Below, one piece after another: positions 16,245-26,197 of a DNA stretch of 64,000 nucleotides. The stretch lies in the NCBI GenBank assembly GCA_030833725.1, contig JAURGP010000002.1, forward strand, positions 34,261 through 98,260, written 5' to 3'. Numbering within the stretch: the first letter of the stretch is position 1; each line of letters starts with the position of its first letter. The translations under genes were made by a program, and so were the position numbers. Source of the stretch: Candidatus Kapaibacterium sp. (lineage in GTDB: Bacteria; Bacteroidota; Ignavibacteria; Kapaibacteriales; Kapaibacteriaceae). Below the pieces are notes generated by a model. It was given only the letters and a program-made list of their open reading frames with translations, was not told the DNA's origin and did no database searches.

Positions 16245-18542
16245 GTGCGCCAATACCGTTTCTTCTGGCATCGTAGCGTTGTAGCACTTCCCATTGCCAT
16301 CCTGTTCGGGATGGTACTACGGCTTCCGTTCGCTTATGCCCAGGATATCGCTGTAGAAACCCTCGACGAACTTCAGGCCATCCGGTTTGAAGGGTGTGTA
16401 CGCACGCAGCCCGCAGACTTATTGGGAGTGTTGTCGTCGCGAGAGAGCGAGTTGTCGTTTACTCGCCAACTGGCCAAGTACTACTACGAGAACGTGCGCC
16501 TGAATCCATCAACACCTCAAGGTGTACTCGGAACACTGGCCACGGTGGAAAAGGACCTTGCCAACGAGTTGCGATACTTCAGCGAGGAAAAGGCGAATAG
16601 TGATTCTCTGGCCTTATTGATCTACCTCTGGCAGAATGGCTTTCACAACGCCAAGGTTGATTGGAGTTTCACAACGGGTTCAACGTTTGCGAAGAATACG
16701 CTCACGTTTCGTATCACCGAGGGCGAACAGGCAATCATCGATACGTTCCTTGTTGTTGGCTTGGACAGCGTGGCCTCTGAGGCTCGGAAAGAGATCGAAA
16801 AGGTATGGGTGTCGTTTAAGGGATCTGCGTTCAGCGAGTTACGCATCGATGAGGCGATGCGCTCCATCGTGCGTGCGTTGAGAAACAACGGCTACTACCG
16901 GGCTCAGTTCGACACACCGATTGTTCGTATCAGTCGTGATGGGTTGTCGGATTCCGTTCTGGTGCGCTTCCGTCCTGGACGACGCGTGAGGATTGGTGAT
17001 ATCGTGTTCGAGGAGAATGCAGGGGGCTATCCGAGTGTGAGCCAGGCCACGCGGAAACGGCAGCTTGAGTTTGATGTGGGTGACCTGTACAGTGAACGTC
17101 TGATTGAGTTATCGCGCGGCAACCTGATGGGACTCAGTGTGTTTGACCTGGCTGCTATCGATACAGTACAGGCTGACTTCATTGGCGACAACGGTCTGCC
17201 AGCGGACTCACTGCTTGCCATGAGGGTGTTCACAAAGAACAGCAAGAACTACGATGTGGGTGCCAACTTGTTGCTCTTTCAGACCCAGATCGATAACTAC
17301 CTGAACGCTGGTGCCGGTGTGAATGCCGTGTACCAGAATCCGTTTGGTGGTGCTCAGGTAGCTTCTGCTGAACTGCAGTACGTTTTGCAGGATGTGAGCT
17401 CGGTGTTTCAGGGTGCCAATCTCCAGAGTGAGGCCTTAGCGGCGTTGCGGTTTTCATGGCCAACGTTTGCTAAGATCGAGGAACTGCGTCTGGGCGCGCA
17501 GTTGAGTGCCACCTACTCGTTCCGCTTACTGATTGATCCATTCCGACTGGAGTCCTTCACCCTGGGTGCCCGACTTCCGGTGAACCTGTTCTCCTACACG
17601 TACTTCAATGGCTTTGACCTGAATGTTTCCGTGGAACGTCAGATACCGCGGAACTTTGCTACGGCACTGGATGATGCGCTTGATCAGGCACAGAGCGAGG
17701 AAGAGATTGCCTACATCCTGAGTACGTTTTCTCAGTTCGAGGTGTTGGACGCCTACTTGCGGGAAACGGGAGACTTTTTCACAGGTGTGTACACGGGTGT
17801 GAACCTACGGGGTGAGCACCGTGATAACCCTGTCAATCCACGCAGTGGAACATTTGCGAGTATCTCCACAGAGTTTGGTTGGGGTGCTGGAAAGTTTGTT
17901 CGACTGCAGTTCTTCAACAGTGTGATTACGCCGGTGAACCCCACACTGGTGCTGGCAACTAAGGTAAAGGTTGGTCACATCCAATTGCTGGATTTTCAAC
18001 GAGGAAGTGCAACGGATACCAACACCTACGTGCCGCTTGAGCGTCAGTTCTTTGCTGGTGGCGCGGCTAGTATTCGATCGTTTGCCTCTCGTACACTGCA
18101 CGACCCCTCGTCGGGCTACATTGATATCGATGATGCTCTCAGTCAGAGTCGACTGTCGAACGTGATTGGCAGTGGTTCGCTGGTGGAGTTGGGATTCGAA
18201 GCGCGGTTCACGTTCTCCCGACCGCGTAATCTGGATGACTTGTGGGCCACGATGATCGAGAGGAGCGGTATCACTCTCTTTACCGATATCGGGAACTCCT
18301 TCAACCGTCTCACGGAAGATCTGTACGGAAAGATGCGGTTACAGGATCTGTGGCAAGGGAGTGTTGTTGCTGCCGGGATCGGATATCGATTTGATACTCC
18401 TGTAGGACCCTTCCGCATCGATTATGCAACCAGCATCTACGACCCTACTCGTTCCGCAGGGCAGGTGATCTGGAATGGTCGAGAGAATGTGTTTGGGTTC
18501 AACAACTGGTTGTTGAGTATCGGTTTGGGTCACGCTTTCTGA
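16245..18542 (+). CDS. BamA/TamA-like outer-membrane protein with POTRA domains
   Basis: About 765 residues. A signal peptide (hydrophobic stretch ending FAYA, next residue Gln) is followed by POTRA-like segments (about residues 30-330, including LTFRITEGEQAIID and LVRFRPGRRVRIGDIVFEE). A 16-strand beta-barrel then ends LLSIGLGHAF with the terminal Phe expected of outer-membrane barrels. The surface-antigen (D15) hallmark DNPVNPRSGTFASIS lies near residue 525, and GPFRIDYATSIYD near the end. It probably inserts proteins into the outer membrane or exports them. TamA or a second BamA paralogue are both possible. GTG 16245 is chosen because the promoter box covers the upstream TTG. Confidence 0.85.
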   Translation: MRQYRFFWHRSVVALPIAILFGMVLRLPFAYAQDIAVETLDELQAIRFEGCVRTQPADLLGVLSSRESELSFTRQLAKYYYENVRLNPSTPQGVLGTLATVEKDLANELRYFSEEKANSDSLALLIYLWQNGFHNAKVDWSFTTGSTFAKNTLTFRITEGEQAIIDTFLVVGLDSVASEARKEIEKVWVSFKGSAFSELRIDEAMRSIVRALRNNGYYRAQFDTPIVRISRDGLSDSVLVRFRPGRRVRIGDIVFEENAGGYPSVSQATRKRQLEFDVGDLYSERLIELSRGNLMGLSVFDLAAIDTVQADFIGDNGLPADSLLAMRVFTKNSKNYDVGANLLLFQTQIDNYLNAGAGVNAVYQNPFGGAQVASAELQYVLQDVSSVFQGANLQSEALAALRFSWPTFAKIEELRLGAQLSATYSFRLLIDPFRLESFTLGARLPVNLFSYTYFNGFDLNVSVERQIPRNFATALDDALDQAQSEEEIAYILSTFSQFEVLDAYLRETGDFFTGVYTGVNLRGEHRDNPVNPRSGTFASISTEFGWGAGKFVRLQFFNSVITPVNPTLVLATKVKVGHIQLLDFQRGSATDTNTYVPLERQFFAGGAASIRSFASRTLHDPSSGYIDIDDALSQSRLSNVIGSGSLVELGFEARFTFSRPRNLDDLWATMIERSGITLFTDIGNSFNRLTEDLYGKMRLQDLWQGSVVAAGIGYRFDTPVGPFRIDYATSIYDPTRSAGQVIWNGRENVFGFNNWLLSIGLGHAF

Positions 18543-18552
18543 TGCTCTCGCC

Positions 18553-19443
18553 TTAGAGTACTCCTACTATCCGCTTGCCCCACGCATCAATCGACGCACG
18601 GTACATTCCGGAGGTGTTGAACGGCATGGATACTTCACCACGGGGACCGATAGCGATCAAGCCCCCTTCCCCACCCAAATCGTGGATGTGCTGCATCACT
18701 GTTCCCGCTGCCGAGCCTACCGACTCGCCCAGCAACTCCATCCGGGAAATCACGGCGTAGGCTGCTGCGTTGCGAATGAAGTACTCACCGATACCAGTGC
18801 AGGACACCGCACCAACGTTGTTCTTCGCATACGTTCCAGATCCGATCAGTGGCGCATCACCTATTCGTCCCGCTGTTTTGCGGAGCGTACCGCCGGTTGA
18901 AGTAGCAGCTGCTACATTACCGTGTGTGTCGCGAGCTACTGCGCCTACTGTGCCTGTGGAGGGCGATGACGGGTGACCTACAATGGCTCCACCAATCATA
19001 TCGCATGGCTGAAAGTACGAGGCATCAACCATCTCGAAGTTCTGAAGTTCTGCCAGAGCATCTGCCTCGGCACCACCCAAGAGCACCGTTGAGGTGTGTT
19101 CCATCACGTACCGAGCCAGCTTGATGGGGTTCTTCACGCGGCGCACCAGTGCTACGGCACCGGCTTCCAGGTTGTGTCCTGTCATGATAGAGGCGTCCAG
19201 TTCAACGTAGCCATGTTGATTTGGTGCCGAGCCCCTTCCAGCGTGGAAGAGGCCGGTATCCTCCATACGGACGACGGCCTCCGTAACAGCATCTACCGCC
19301 GAGGCTCCTTGTTGCAGCATCGTGTAGATGTGATCGACGAGGTGTCCAAGTACACTCTCTGCTTCCTCGAGGCGACCGGTGCCGGCATAACGCGCTAGGT
19401 TGCCTGCTCCTCCGTGGAGGGCAATGCTGGGAAGGTGACTCAT
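18553..19443 (-). CDS. iaaA: Isoaspartyl peptidase / L-asparaginase (Ntn hydrolase)
   Basis: The 296-residue protein begins SIALHGGAGN and carries SPSTGTVGAVARDTHGNVAAATSTGG, in which the Thr of GTVGAV becomes the new N-terminus after self-cleavage. GDAPLIGSGTYA is the substrate loop. Family members cleave isoaspartyl dipeptides and L-asparagine. There is no signal peptide, so it is cytoplasmic. Its ATG overlaps the stop of coaX by four bases, placing it last in a birA-coaX-iaaA minus-strand operon. It converges on the outer-membrane protein gene with a ten-base gap. Confidence 0.93.
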   Translation of the reverse strand: MSHLPSIALHGGAGNLARYAGTGRLEEAESVLGHLVDHIYTMLQQGASAVDAVTEAVVRMEDTGLFHAGRGSAPNQHGYVELDASIMTGHNLEAGAVALVRRVKNPIKLARYVMEHTSTVLLGGAEADALAELQNFEMVDASYFQPCDMIGGAIVGHPSSPSTGTVGAVARDTHGNVAAATSTGGTLRKTAGRIGDAPLIGSGTYAKNNVGAVSCTGIGEYFIRNAAAYAVISRMELLGESVGSAAGTVMQHIHDLGGEGGLIAIGPRGEVSMPFNTSGMYRASIDAWGKRIVGVL

Positions 19444-20270
19444 CGGATCTTCTCGATGATGGCGTCGTTGATGGCGATGGTGTCTGCTTCTGCGAGTAGT
19501 TGCATCGCTCCATGGGTTACGATGTGGGGGTTGTAGGTGGCAGCAATCCCGTTGGCCTCGAGCCCCTTCATGAGATGGCTTCCTTCTCCTCCCGACACGA
19601 CTACGTGTGGAACGGCATCTGCAAAGTACTGTCGGCGAATAGCGGCAATCGCCTGACTCACGCCACCTACTGCCGATGCCGTGACTCCGGCCATGACGGC
19701 TTCGCGGGTGCCGCTTCCGAGTACGGTGGTTGGCTCCTGGTACTGGTACTCCGGCACACCGGATGTTTGTTTGAACAAACCAAAGAGCTGTGTGCTCAGG
19801 CCAGCAAAGATGACGCCACCCAGAAAGGTGCGATCGGCGGAGATGGCATTTACGGTGATTGCTGTTCCACAGTCCACCGTGATGAGAGGAGGAGTGGCCG
19901 AGGAGAGAGCACCTATGGCGCCAAGCAATCGGTCTAACCCAGCATTCTCCACATCTCCCAATTTCAGCAAGTCCTGTCGGCCCATGAGGAGTTTATGGAT
20001 GTTCACAACGAGGTGGCCAGGGATGCGCTGTAGCACCTTAACAATAGCTGTGGACTGCTTGGGATTCACACTGGACATGCCAATGAGGTAGCGTTTGTCC
20101 ACATGATCACGAAAGTGGTGTTGAACGTTCTTCTTCCACTCTTTGTCGTACGGAAACGAAAGGGAGACACCGTCGTGGTGGATCTTTACCCTACTGTTCC
20201 CGACATCGATGCCACTGATCGCGTATTCGACATTGTTCAGTTCAATGGAGGTATCGTAGACTGTCGCCAT
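19440..20270 (-). CDS. coaX: Type III pantothenate kinase
   Basis: The 276-residue CoaX phosphorylates pantothenate, the first step of coenzyme A synthesis. It has the ASKHA-fold phosphate motif ISGIDVGNSRVKI, NAGLDRLLGAIGAL (equivalent to the family GxDR), TVDCGTAITVNAI and VVVSGGEGSHL. The usual GADR is GLDR here, a mild change. Its 5' end overlaps birA by 29 bases. The association of coaX with birA is common because both serve acyl-carrier chemistry. Confidence 0.94.
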   Translation of the reverse strand: MATVYDTSIELNNVEYAISGIDVGNSRVKIHHDGVSLSFPYDKEWKKNVQHHFRDHVDKRYLIGMSSVNPKQSTAIVKVLQRIPGHLVVNIHKLLMGRQDLLKLGDVENAGLDRLLGAIGALSSATPPLITVDCGTAITVNAISADRTFLGGVIFAGLSTQLFGLFKQTSGVPEYQYQEPTTVLGSGTREAVMAGVTASAVGGVSQAIAAIRRQYFADAVPHVVVSGGEGSHLMKGLEANGIAATYNPHIVTHGAMQLLAEADTIAINDAIIEKIR

Positions 20271-20985
20271 TGGAAAGGATCCGTTCGTTGTGAGAGTGTT
20301 GTTCGGAAAGTAGGAGGCGTCCGTCGGAGAGCACCTGTTCTACTCGCCAGATACCGTCGGTGTCGACGATCCGTACTTCGCTGCCTTCGATATTCAGGGC
20401 TGCCTTCCACCGATCAAACAGTTGGTGTACAGATTCGGTTCGTTGTTCTATCAACTTGCGTTTCAGTGTACTCAGCACATGATCAACAGAAGCATCAATA
20501 CCGCACGTAGCCAACGACGCACAAGGCTGGTTGATCATGTCCGGAAAACTACGCTGTTGAACGTTGATACCGATGCCTACAATCGTGACGATGCATCGAT
20601 CACCCTGAAAGACGTGCTCCACGAGTGAGCCAGAGATCTTCGCCCACATACCGTCATGGAGCGTTTGTACATCGTTGGGGTACTTCAACCGGAAGGGTTG
20701 CAGTGGTGCAACATCGTGCAGGGTATCCAACACCGTGAGCGACGCCAACCACATATAGCTGGAGAGGCGCTCGGGTGTAAGGGGCTGATGGTGACGCTCA
20801 CCGAATGACAGGTACACATTCTGGTGTGGTTCACCATACCACGCCTTGCCATTTCGGCCACGGCCATGAGTTTGCATGGACGCAGAGGCGAACATCACAT
20901 CGTGCGGGTTCTCCGAGTTTTCTAATTCGCGACGTATAATGTCGTTTGTTGACGTTGTTGTTTCTACGTGGATCTCGTGCATCAT
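20242..20985 (-). CDS. birA: Biotin--[acetyl-CoA-carboxylase] ligase
   Basis: The 247-residue ligase has TTTSTNDIIRREL, the biotinyl-AMP motif THGRGRNGKAWYG, FRLKYPNDV (in place of KWPND) and the catalytic lysine segment MWAKISGSLVE. It attaches biotin to carboxylase carrier proteins. It has only the catalytic and C-terminal domains, with no N-terminal helix-turn-helix, so it cannot act as the biotin repressor. The start has two adjacent Met codons (20985 and 20982); a degenerate -7 box TATCTTGA sits directly in front. It is divergent from mnmE. Confidence 0.92.
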   Translation of the reverse strand: MMHEIHVETTTSTNDIIRRELENSENPHDVMFASASMQTHGRGRNGKAWYGEPHQNVYLSFGERHHQPLTPERLSSYMWLASLTVLDTLHDVAPLQPFRLKYPNDVQTLHDGMWAKISGSLVEHVFQGDRCIVTIVGIGINVQQRSFPDMINQPCASLATCGIDASVDHVLSTLKRKLIEQRTESVHQLFDRWKAALNIEGSEVRIVDTDGIWRVEQVLSDGRLLLSEQHSHNERILSNGDSLRYLH

Positions 20986-21026
20986 TCAAGATAGGTCGAT
21001 GAACGTCGTGTCGTTCAGCTGTAATG

Positions 21027-21034
21027 TAGCTTTG
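21027..21034 (+). promoter_or_regulatory. Promoter -7 element TAGCTTTG for mnmE
   Basis: Exact TAnnTTTG match 17 bases before the mnmE ATG at 21052, giving a leader of about ten bases. Confidence 0.5.
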
Positions 21035-21051
21035 CATGAATCTCTACCAAC

Positions 21052-22413
21052 ATGATCGATCAACGCGAAACCATCTGTGCTCTTGCTACTCCTCCCGGTA
21101 CGGCGGGTCTTGCCGTGGTGCGCGTATCTGGTGCAGAGGCTCTATCGATATGTGGCCGTCTGTTCAAGGGCCGTGGTGCTCTATCCGATGCGGCTGCACA
21201 CACCATTCACTACGGCTGGTGGGGTGATGGCATCGACTCCGTAACGGCATCCGTGTTTCGAGCTCCGCATTCGTACACGGGTGAAGACGTGGTGGAGATT
21301 GGGTGCCATGGTGGTCCGTTTGTGGTGGATCAAATCATCGATTCACTGACTTCAGCTGGTGCTCGAGTGGCAGAGGCCGGAGAGTTCACCCGCAGAGCTT
21401 TTCTGAACAGCAAGCTCGACCTTACTCAGGTTGAAGCCGTAGCCGATGTAATCCATGCCCAAACACGGGCGGGAGCGCAGACTGCCGCCCGACAATTAGC
21501 AGGTGGCTTCACGCGACGACTGTCGGAATTGCGCCAAACCCTGTTGACGGCTCTTGGCTACTTGGAAGTGGAACTGGATTTCTCGGAAGAAGGGTATGAA
21601 TTCGTAAGCCGACCTGCGTTCTTGGAAACGTTACGTCAGGCAACGGTGGACGCTACGCGTTTGGCTGCATCGGCACAGTCGGCTCATATTCTGCGGTCGG
21701 GGTTTTACTGTGCGGTGGTAGGTTATCCGAATGCGGGCAAAAGCTCGCTCTTTAATGCACTTCTTGGCCGTCCACGCGCCATTGTGAGCCATATCGCGGG
21801 TACTACGCGCGACTACCTTGAGGAATCGCTTGTAGAGGATGGCTACACCATTCATTTGTACGATACGGCCGGTTTGCGGTCTACCGAGGATACAATTGAA
21901 CTTCTGGGAATCCAGGTCACATCCAGCCTGATTGAACAGAGCAACCTCGTGTTGGTCGTGAACGATGCCTCGCTTGGTTTTCGCCACAGCGATGCACTCA
22001 TTGCAGATATTCAGAGTCGGTATCCTACTGTACCGATTGCCGTTGTCCAGAATAAATCTGACCTCTCTGGTACGGGTGTGCTGGCTAGTGAGCTCGGTAA
22101 CATTGCCCAGATACCAACCATAGCACTGTCGGAACAGGGAGTTTCTGAGCTCAGGGCCTACATCGCAGCGATCTGTCGGGAAAGCACAGCCGCCATCCAC
22201 GATGTCTTGATCAATCAACGTCAGGCACACCTTTTGCGGGTGTTGATTGGACATCTGGAAGGCGCTTCTGGTGCGCTGGCACGGGAAGAGTCCCCTGATT
22301 TGATCGCCATAGATCTGCGGTCTGCGGTGCGTGTTCTGGGTGAAATCACCGGCGAAACGTGGAATCCTGATCTATTAGACACTGTGTTCTCTCGTTTTTG
22401 CATTGGTAAATAG
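21052..22413 (+). CDS. mnmE: tRNA uridine-5-carboxymethylaminomethyl(34) synthesis GTPase MnmE
   Basis: The 453-residue protein works with MnmG to modify U34 in the wobble position of several tRNAs. It has the N-terminal tetrahydrofolate-binding part (ICALATPPGTAGLAVVRVSG), a central helical region, G1 VGYPNAGKSSLFNALLG at about 225, IAGTTRDYLEE, DTAGLR, and the terminal FCIGK that carries the conserved Cys. The partner mnmG follows after one intervening GNAT gene and a parS pair. Confidence 0.97.
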   Translation: MIDQRETICALATPPGTAGLAVVRVSGAEALSICGRLFKGRGALSDAAAHTIHYGWWGDGIDSVTASVFRAPHSYTGEDVVEIGCHGGPFVVDQIIDSLTSAGARVAEAGEFTRRAFLNSKLDLTQVEAVADVIHAQTRAGAQTAARQLAGGFTRRLSELRQTLLTALGYLEVELDFSEEGYEFVSRPAFLETLRQATVDATRLAASAQSAHILRSGFYCAVVGYPNAGKSSLFNALLGRPRAIVSHIAGTTRDYLEESLVEDGYTIHLYDTAGLRSTEDTIELLGIQVTSSLIEQSNLVLVVNDASLGFRHSDALIADIQSRYPTVPIAVVQNKSDLSGTGVLASELGNIAQIPTIALSEQGVSELRAYIAAICRESTAAIHDVLINQRQAHLLRVLIGHLEGASGALAREESPDLIAIDLRSAVRVLGEITGETWNPDLLDTVFSRFCIGK

Positions 22414-22434
22414 CGGCTACGTAGGATCCCAACC

Positions 22435-22968
22435 ATGGCTCTACCTGAAGGAATGATGCTTCGTCCACTTGAGGATGTTGACTTTCAATTGTTTCTCGAC
22501 ATCCAATCGGATGCCCTGCGCAATGCTCCGGAGGTATTCGGCTCGGATTACGAGTGGTTTGAAGCCTTATCAATCCTGTCGAAGGAGCAACGGTTTGAGA
22601 AGTACATGATGTTTCCGTACAAGTATCTCCTCGGCGCATTCACTAGAGAGGGCGTCCTTGTGGGCATGATCGGCTTCTCAAACGATCGAAATCGGTCGAA
22701 AATTCGGCACAAAGCGCAGATCTGGGGGTTATACGTCCTCCCCGAGAACCGTGGCTCGGGTATTGCGTCTGCTTTGGTGCGATCTGTGGTAGAAACTGCC
22801 CAGGAGATCGGAGTGGAGTTGATTCAACTATCGGTAAGTACGCGGAACACTGAATCATATGCCTTGTACCTACGGTCTGGATTTGTGGTGTATGGTACGG
22901 AGGTGCGTGCTATGAAGGTTCAGAGCGATTACATCGACGAATATCTCATGGTCAAGTTTCTGCGGTAA
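22435..22968 (+). CDS. GNAT family N-acetyltransferase
   Basis: A 177-residue GCN5-related acetyltransferase. The fold is recognisable from [39 protein letters not shown], in which the V-x-PxxRGxGIAxxL segment is the acetyl-CoA pyrophosphate loop, and from the later [25 protein letters not shown]. The substrate is unknown; family members acetylate small molecules, peptides or protein N-termini. It sits 21 bases after mnmE and just before the parS pair, and probably shares the mnmE transcript. Confidence 0.88.
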   Translation: MALPEGMMLRPLEDVDFQLFLDIQSDALRNAPEVFGSDYEWFEALSILSKEQRFEKYMMFPYKYLLGAFTREGVLVGMIGFSNDRNRSKIRHKAQIWGLYVLPENRGSGIASALVRSVVETAQEIGVELIQLSVSTRNTESYALYLRSGFVVYGTEVRAMKVQSDYIDEYLMVKFLR

Positions 22969-22969
22969 G

Positions 22970-22985
22970 TGTTCCACGTGGAACA
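22970..22985. other. parS-like centromere site 1
   Basis: TGTTCCACGTGGAACA is a perfect 16-base palindrome and differs by one base from the classical chromosomal ParB site TGTTCCACGTGAAACA. It is the first of two sites in the 80-base gap before mnmG, beginning two bases after the GNAT stop. Confidence 0.8.
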
Positions 22986-22995
22986 TCACCCGGAG

Positions 22996-23011
22996 TGTTT
23001 CACGTGGAACA
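22996..23011. other. parS-like centromere site 2
   Basis: TGTTTCACGTGGAACA is, on its complementary strand, exactly the classical ParB site TGTTCCACGTGAAACA. It lies 26 bases centre to centre from site 1. Translating it yields FHVEH, a false N-terminal extension of mnmG. Confidence 0.85.
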
Positions 23012-23048
23012 CTCCTTATCTGTTTCCGCATCTGTTTCCGAAGACACT

Positions 23049-24896
23049 ATGTTCGACGTAATCGTAATCGGTGGTGGCCATGCCGGTATTGAGGCATGTG
23101 TGGCTGCTGCTCGGATGGGTATGCGCGTTGCGCTGATTTCGATGGATAAACACACCATCGGACGTTTATCCTGTAATCCGTCTATTGGCGGGTCTGCAAA
23201 GGGCCATCTGGCCAAGGAAATCGACGCTCTTGGTGGTGTGATGCCCAAGATCGCAGATGCCAGCGGACTGCAATTCAAGCTGCTCAATACGTCCAAAGGA
23301 CCGGCTGTATGGTCTCCCCGGTCTCAGAATGACAAGGATCTCTACCCCTTGTTCGCCCAGCACATGATTCTGTCTACTCCCGGTATCACGATTGTATCTG
23401 AAACCGTTGCCGAGATTCTTGTTTCCGGCAGGACGGTAATCGGAGTTCTTACCGAGCAGAATGAGGAGATTCGGGGCAAAAGAGTGATCATTTGCTCAGG
23501 AACCTTCCTGAATGGGGTTTTATGGACGGGACAAAGTTGTACCGAGGGCGGACGTATCGGTGAACGAGCCTCGCACCGCATCTCGGATCTTCTCGAATCT
23601 CATGGTCTTCAACGTGGTAGGCTGAAAACAGGCACTCCTCCTCGTATCCTTGGGCGTTCCATACGGTACGAAGGAATGAAGCCCCACAACGGCGACGAAC
23701 AGCCGCAACCGTTCTCCATCGAAACACGTGAGGTGCGGAATAGATTAGCGTGTTGGGCAACCGAAACCACACCTCGTACTCATGAAATCCTTGAGGAAGG
23801 ATTTGAACGATCGCCGATGTTTACTGGTATGATCCAGGGTGCAGGACCACGCTACTGCCCTTCAATTGAAGATAAAATCTCACGTTTTTCCGATAAGTCT
23901 AGTCACACCATAGTCTTAGAGCCAGAAGCTATTGATTCTGAGTCTGTGTATGTAAATGGGTTTAGTACCTCACTGCCTCAGGATATCCAACTCCGTGGTC
24001 TGCGGTCCATACCCGGGCTGGAGGAGGCAGAGATCCTGAAGTACGGCTACGCTGTGGAGTACGACTTCTTCTATCCCTACCAACTGCGATTCACACTTGA
24101 AACAAAGGCCATTGATGGTTTGTACTTCGCTGGACAGATCAATGGTACATCGGGGTATGAAGAAGCTGCGAGTCAGGGATTGATTGCTGGGATCAATGCC
24201 GCGCTGAGCATCAAGGGAGAAGCCCCCTTCACCCTACAGCGTTCAGAGGCATACATCGGGGTACTGATCGACGATCTCGTCAACAAAAACACGGAAGAGC
24301 CGTATCGGATCTTTACAAGTCTGGCAGAGTATCGGCTGTTGTTACGGATTGATACCGTGTACGATCGACTACTACCACACGGGCACGGGTTGGGGTTGGT
24401 GAGCGATCACACACGTCGTATCTGGGAGCGTCAACAAGAGATGGACACCTTACTCACCGACCGTGTAAGAACCACCCGTCTAACCGCCACACAGGCCACC
24501 GAGTTTCTCGCACAGCACGGTCAAGACCCTGTGATCGAAACAGTGACACTAGAAACGCTGGCAAAACGGCCGACTGTACCGCTGGAACATGCCCTCCGAT
24601 TCAGCGAATGTATCCCCCTCTCAGTGTTAGATGAACACCCTGCATCCGTGCATCGAGTTCAGACAGGATATCGATATGCTGGCTACATCGAGAATCAGCG
24701 GCGTGATGTGGCGAGGTTCAAGGAGTTCGAGTCTCGGATGATTCCTGAACACTTTGATTACAGTAGAGTGCAATCTCTCTCCTTTGAGGCACGCGAAAAA
24801 CTGACGCGAATCCAACCTGCCTCCCTAGGACAGGCATCGCGCATTCCCGGCGTGTCTGCTGCCGACGTAAGTATACTCGCTGTGTACTTGCGTTAA
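23049..24896 (+). CDS. mnmG: tRNA uridine-5-carboxymethylaminomethyl(34) synthesis enzyme MnmG
   Basis: The 615-residue FAD enzyme partners MnmE. It begins [24 protein letters not shown] (dinucleotide-binding), then [79 protein letters not shown], and ends with the helical tRNA-binding domain ([15 protein letters not shown]). I start at ATG 23049: the 18-residue in-frame extension is encoded by parS site 2 and is not part of the family. The TAA stop also forms the first three bases of the serS -7 element. Confidence 0.97.
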   Translation: MFDVIVIGGGHAGIEACVAAARMGMRVALISMDKHTIGRLSCNPSIGGSAKGHLAKEIDALGGVMPKIADASGLQFKLLNTSKGPAVWSPRSQNDKDLYPLFAQHMILSTPGITIVSETVAEILVSGRTVIGVLTEQNEEIRGKRVIICSGTFLNGVLWTGQSCTEGGRIGERASHRISDLLESHGLQRGRLKTGTPPRILGRSIRYEGMKPHNGDEQPQPFSIETREVRNRLACWATETTPRTHEILEEGFERSPMFTGMIQGAGPRYCPSIEDKISRFSDKSSHTIVLEPEAIDSESVYVNGFSTSLPQDIQLRGLRSIPGLEEAEILKYGYAVEYDFFYPYQLRFTLETKAIDGLYFAGQINGTSGYEEAASQGLIAGINAALSIKGEAPFTLQRSEAYIGVLIDDLVNKNTEEPYRIFTSLAEYRLLLRIDTVYDRLLPHGHGLGLVSDHTRRIWERQQEMDTLLTDRVRTTRLTATQATEFLAQHGQDPVIETVTLETLAKRPTVPLEHALRFSECIPLSVLDEHPASVHRVQTGYRYAGYIENQRRDVARFKEFESRMIPEHFDYSRVQSLSFEAREKLTRIQPASLGQASRIPGVSAADVSILAVYLR

Positions 24897-24901
24897 CTTT
24901 G
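24894..24901 (+). promoter_or_regulatory. Promoter -7 element TAACTTTG for serS, overlapping the mnmG stop
   Basis: Exact TAnnTTTG match. Its TAA is the mnmG stop codon, and only three bases separate it from the serS ATG at 24905, so the message should be leaderless. Confidence 0.55.
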
Positions 24902-24904
24902 TGC

Positions 24905-26197
24905 ATGATCGACATCAAACGTATCCGCGAACAGGCAACTGCCGTCAAAGAAAACTGTGTTCGGAAGAATACAGACCCATCACGCATCGACGCCATCCTA
25001 GAACTTGACGGACAGCGTCGCACCCTTATTCAACAGGTCGAGGATCTAAAAGCTCGGCGAAATGAGGTGTCGCAGCGCGTTGCACGACTCAAGACCCAAC
25101 CAGGTGCTGATCAAAGTGAGACTGACCAACTCATTGCAGAAATGCGAGGTGTTGGGGACGAAATCAAAAACCTCGACGAACAATTACGGAGTATCGACGC
25201 GGCTCTGGAAGACCACATGCTGTGGATTCCAAACATTGCCCATGATAGTGTTCCTGTGGGTAAGGACGCGGATGATAACGTTGAGGTTCGGAGGGTGGGT
25301 ACATGCTCAGAACGTACGTTCCACCAGGATCACATCACAATCGCGCAGCGATTGGGAATTCTGGATTTCGAACGAGGATCGAAGGTGACGGGTTCTGGTT
25401 TCGGGTTCTATGTTGGGAAAGGGGCTCGACTGGAGCGTGCACTGCTCAATTTCTTTCTCGATACAAACACCATGAGTCGGGGATACACCGAGATCATTCC
25501 CCCTCAAGTAGCGAACGCGGATTCGATGCGCGGCACTGCCCAACTTCCTAAGAGTGCGGATGATATGTACTACATGGAGCGCGATGAGCTCTACCTCATC
25601 CCTACTGCCGAAGTACCGATTACCAATTACCATCGTAACGAACTCCTACCCGCAGATCAGCTCCCTGTATGCTATGCAGGGTATTCAGCATGCTTCCGTC
25701 GCGAGGCAGGGAGTTACGGTAAGGACACCAAGGGTTTTCTGCGCGTCCACCAGTTCAATAAGGTAGAGCTTGTGAAGTTTACAACGCCAGAAACATCGTA
25801 CGATGAACTGGAGCGATTGGTACAGGACGTGGAGTCCTTGTTACAACAACTCGGACTCACCTATCGTGTGCTTTCGTTGTGTACTGGCGACATGACGTTT
25901 GGCGGAGCTAAAACCTACGATCTTGAGGTATGGTCTCCTGGAGAACAGCGGTGGTTAGAAGTTAGCTCGTGCACCAACTTCGAAGACTTTCAAGCCCGGC
26001 GTTCTAGCATTCGCTATAAGCCCGACGCTACATCGAAGCCTACCTTCGTTCATACCTTGAATGGAAGCGGTCTCGCCACCTCTCGGATCATGGTAGCCAT
26101 TTTGGAAACCTATCAGCAGGAAGATGGATCGGTGAGGCTGCCAGCTTGCCTAGTACCATATACAGGCTTCGAGGTGATCGAGGTGGATCAAAACTGA
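24905..26197 (+). CDS. serS: Serine--tRNA ligase
   Basis: The 430-residue class II synthetase charges tRNA-Ser and tRNA-Sec. It has the N-terminal coiled-coil tRNA-binding arm (about residues 25-105, rich in Lys/Glu/Arg) and LDFERGSKVTGSGFGFYVGKGARLERAL. Motif 2 is ACFRREAGSYGKDTKGFLRVHQFNKVE, followed by EVSSCTNFEDFQARRS and motif 3 GSGLATSRIMVAILE. Length is normal. ATG 24905 is preceded by an in-frame TTG that lies inside the promoter box. Confidence 0.97.
   Translation: MIDIKRIREQATAVKENCVRKNTDPSRIDAILELDGQRRTLIQQVEDLKARRNEVSQRVARLKTQPGADQSETDQLIAEMRGVGDEIKNLDEQLRSIDAALEDHMLWIPNIAHDSVPVGKDADDNVEVRRVGTCSERTFHQDHITIAQRLGILDFERGSKVTGSGFGFYVGKGARLERALLNFFLDTNTMSRGYTEIIPPQVANADSMRGTAQLPKSADDMYYMERDELYLIPTAEVPITNYHRNELLPADQLPVCYAGYSACFRREAGSYGKDTKGFLRVHQFNKVELVKFTTPETSYDELERLVQDVESLLQQLGLTYRVLSLCTGDMTFGGAKTYDLEVWSPGEQRWLEVSSCTNFEDFQARRSSIRYKPDATSKPTFVHTLNGSGLATSRIMVAILETYQQEDGSVRLPACLVPYTGFEVIEVDQN

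Noticed and set aside
22995-23048. N-terminal extension of MnmG beginning FHVEH
   Set aside because: It is the translation of parS site 2; the family starts at the FAD motif encoded from 23049.
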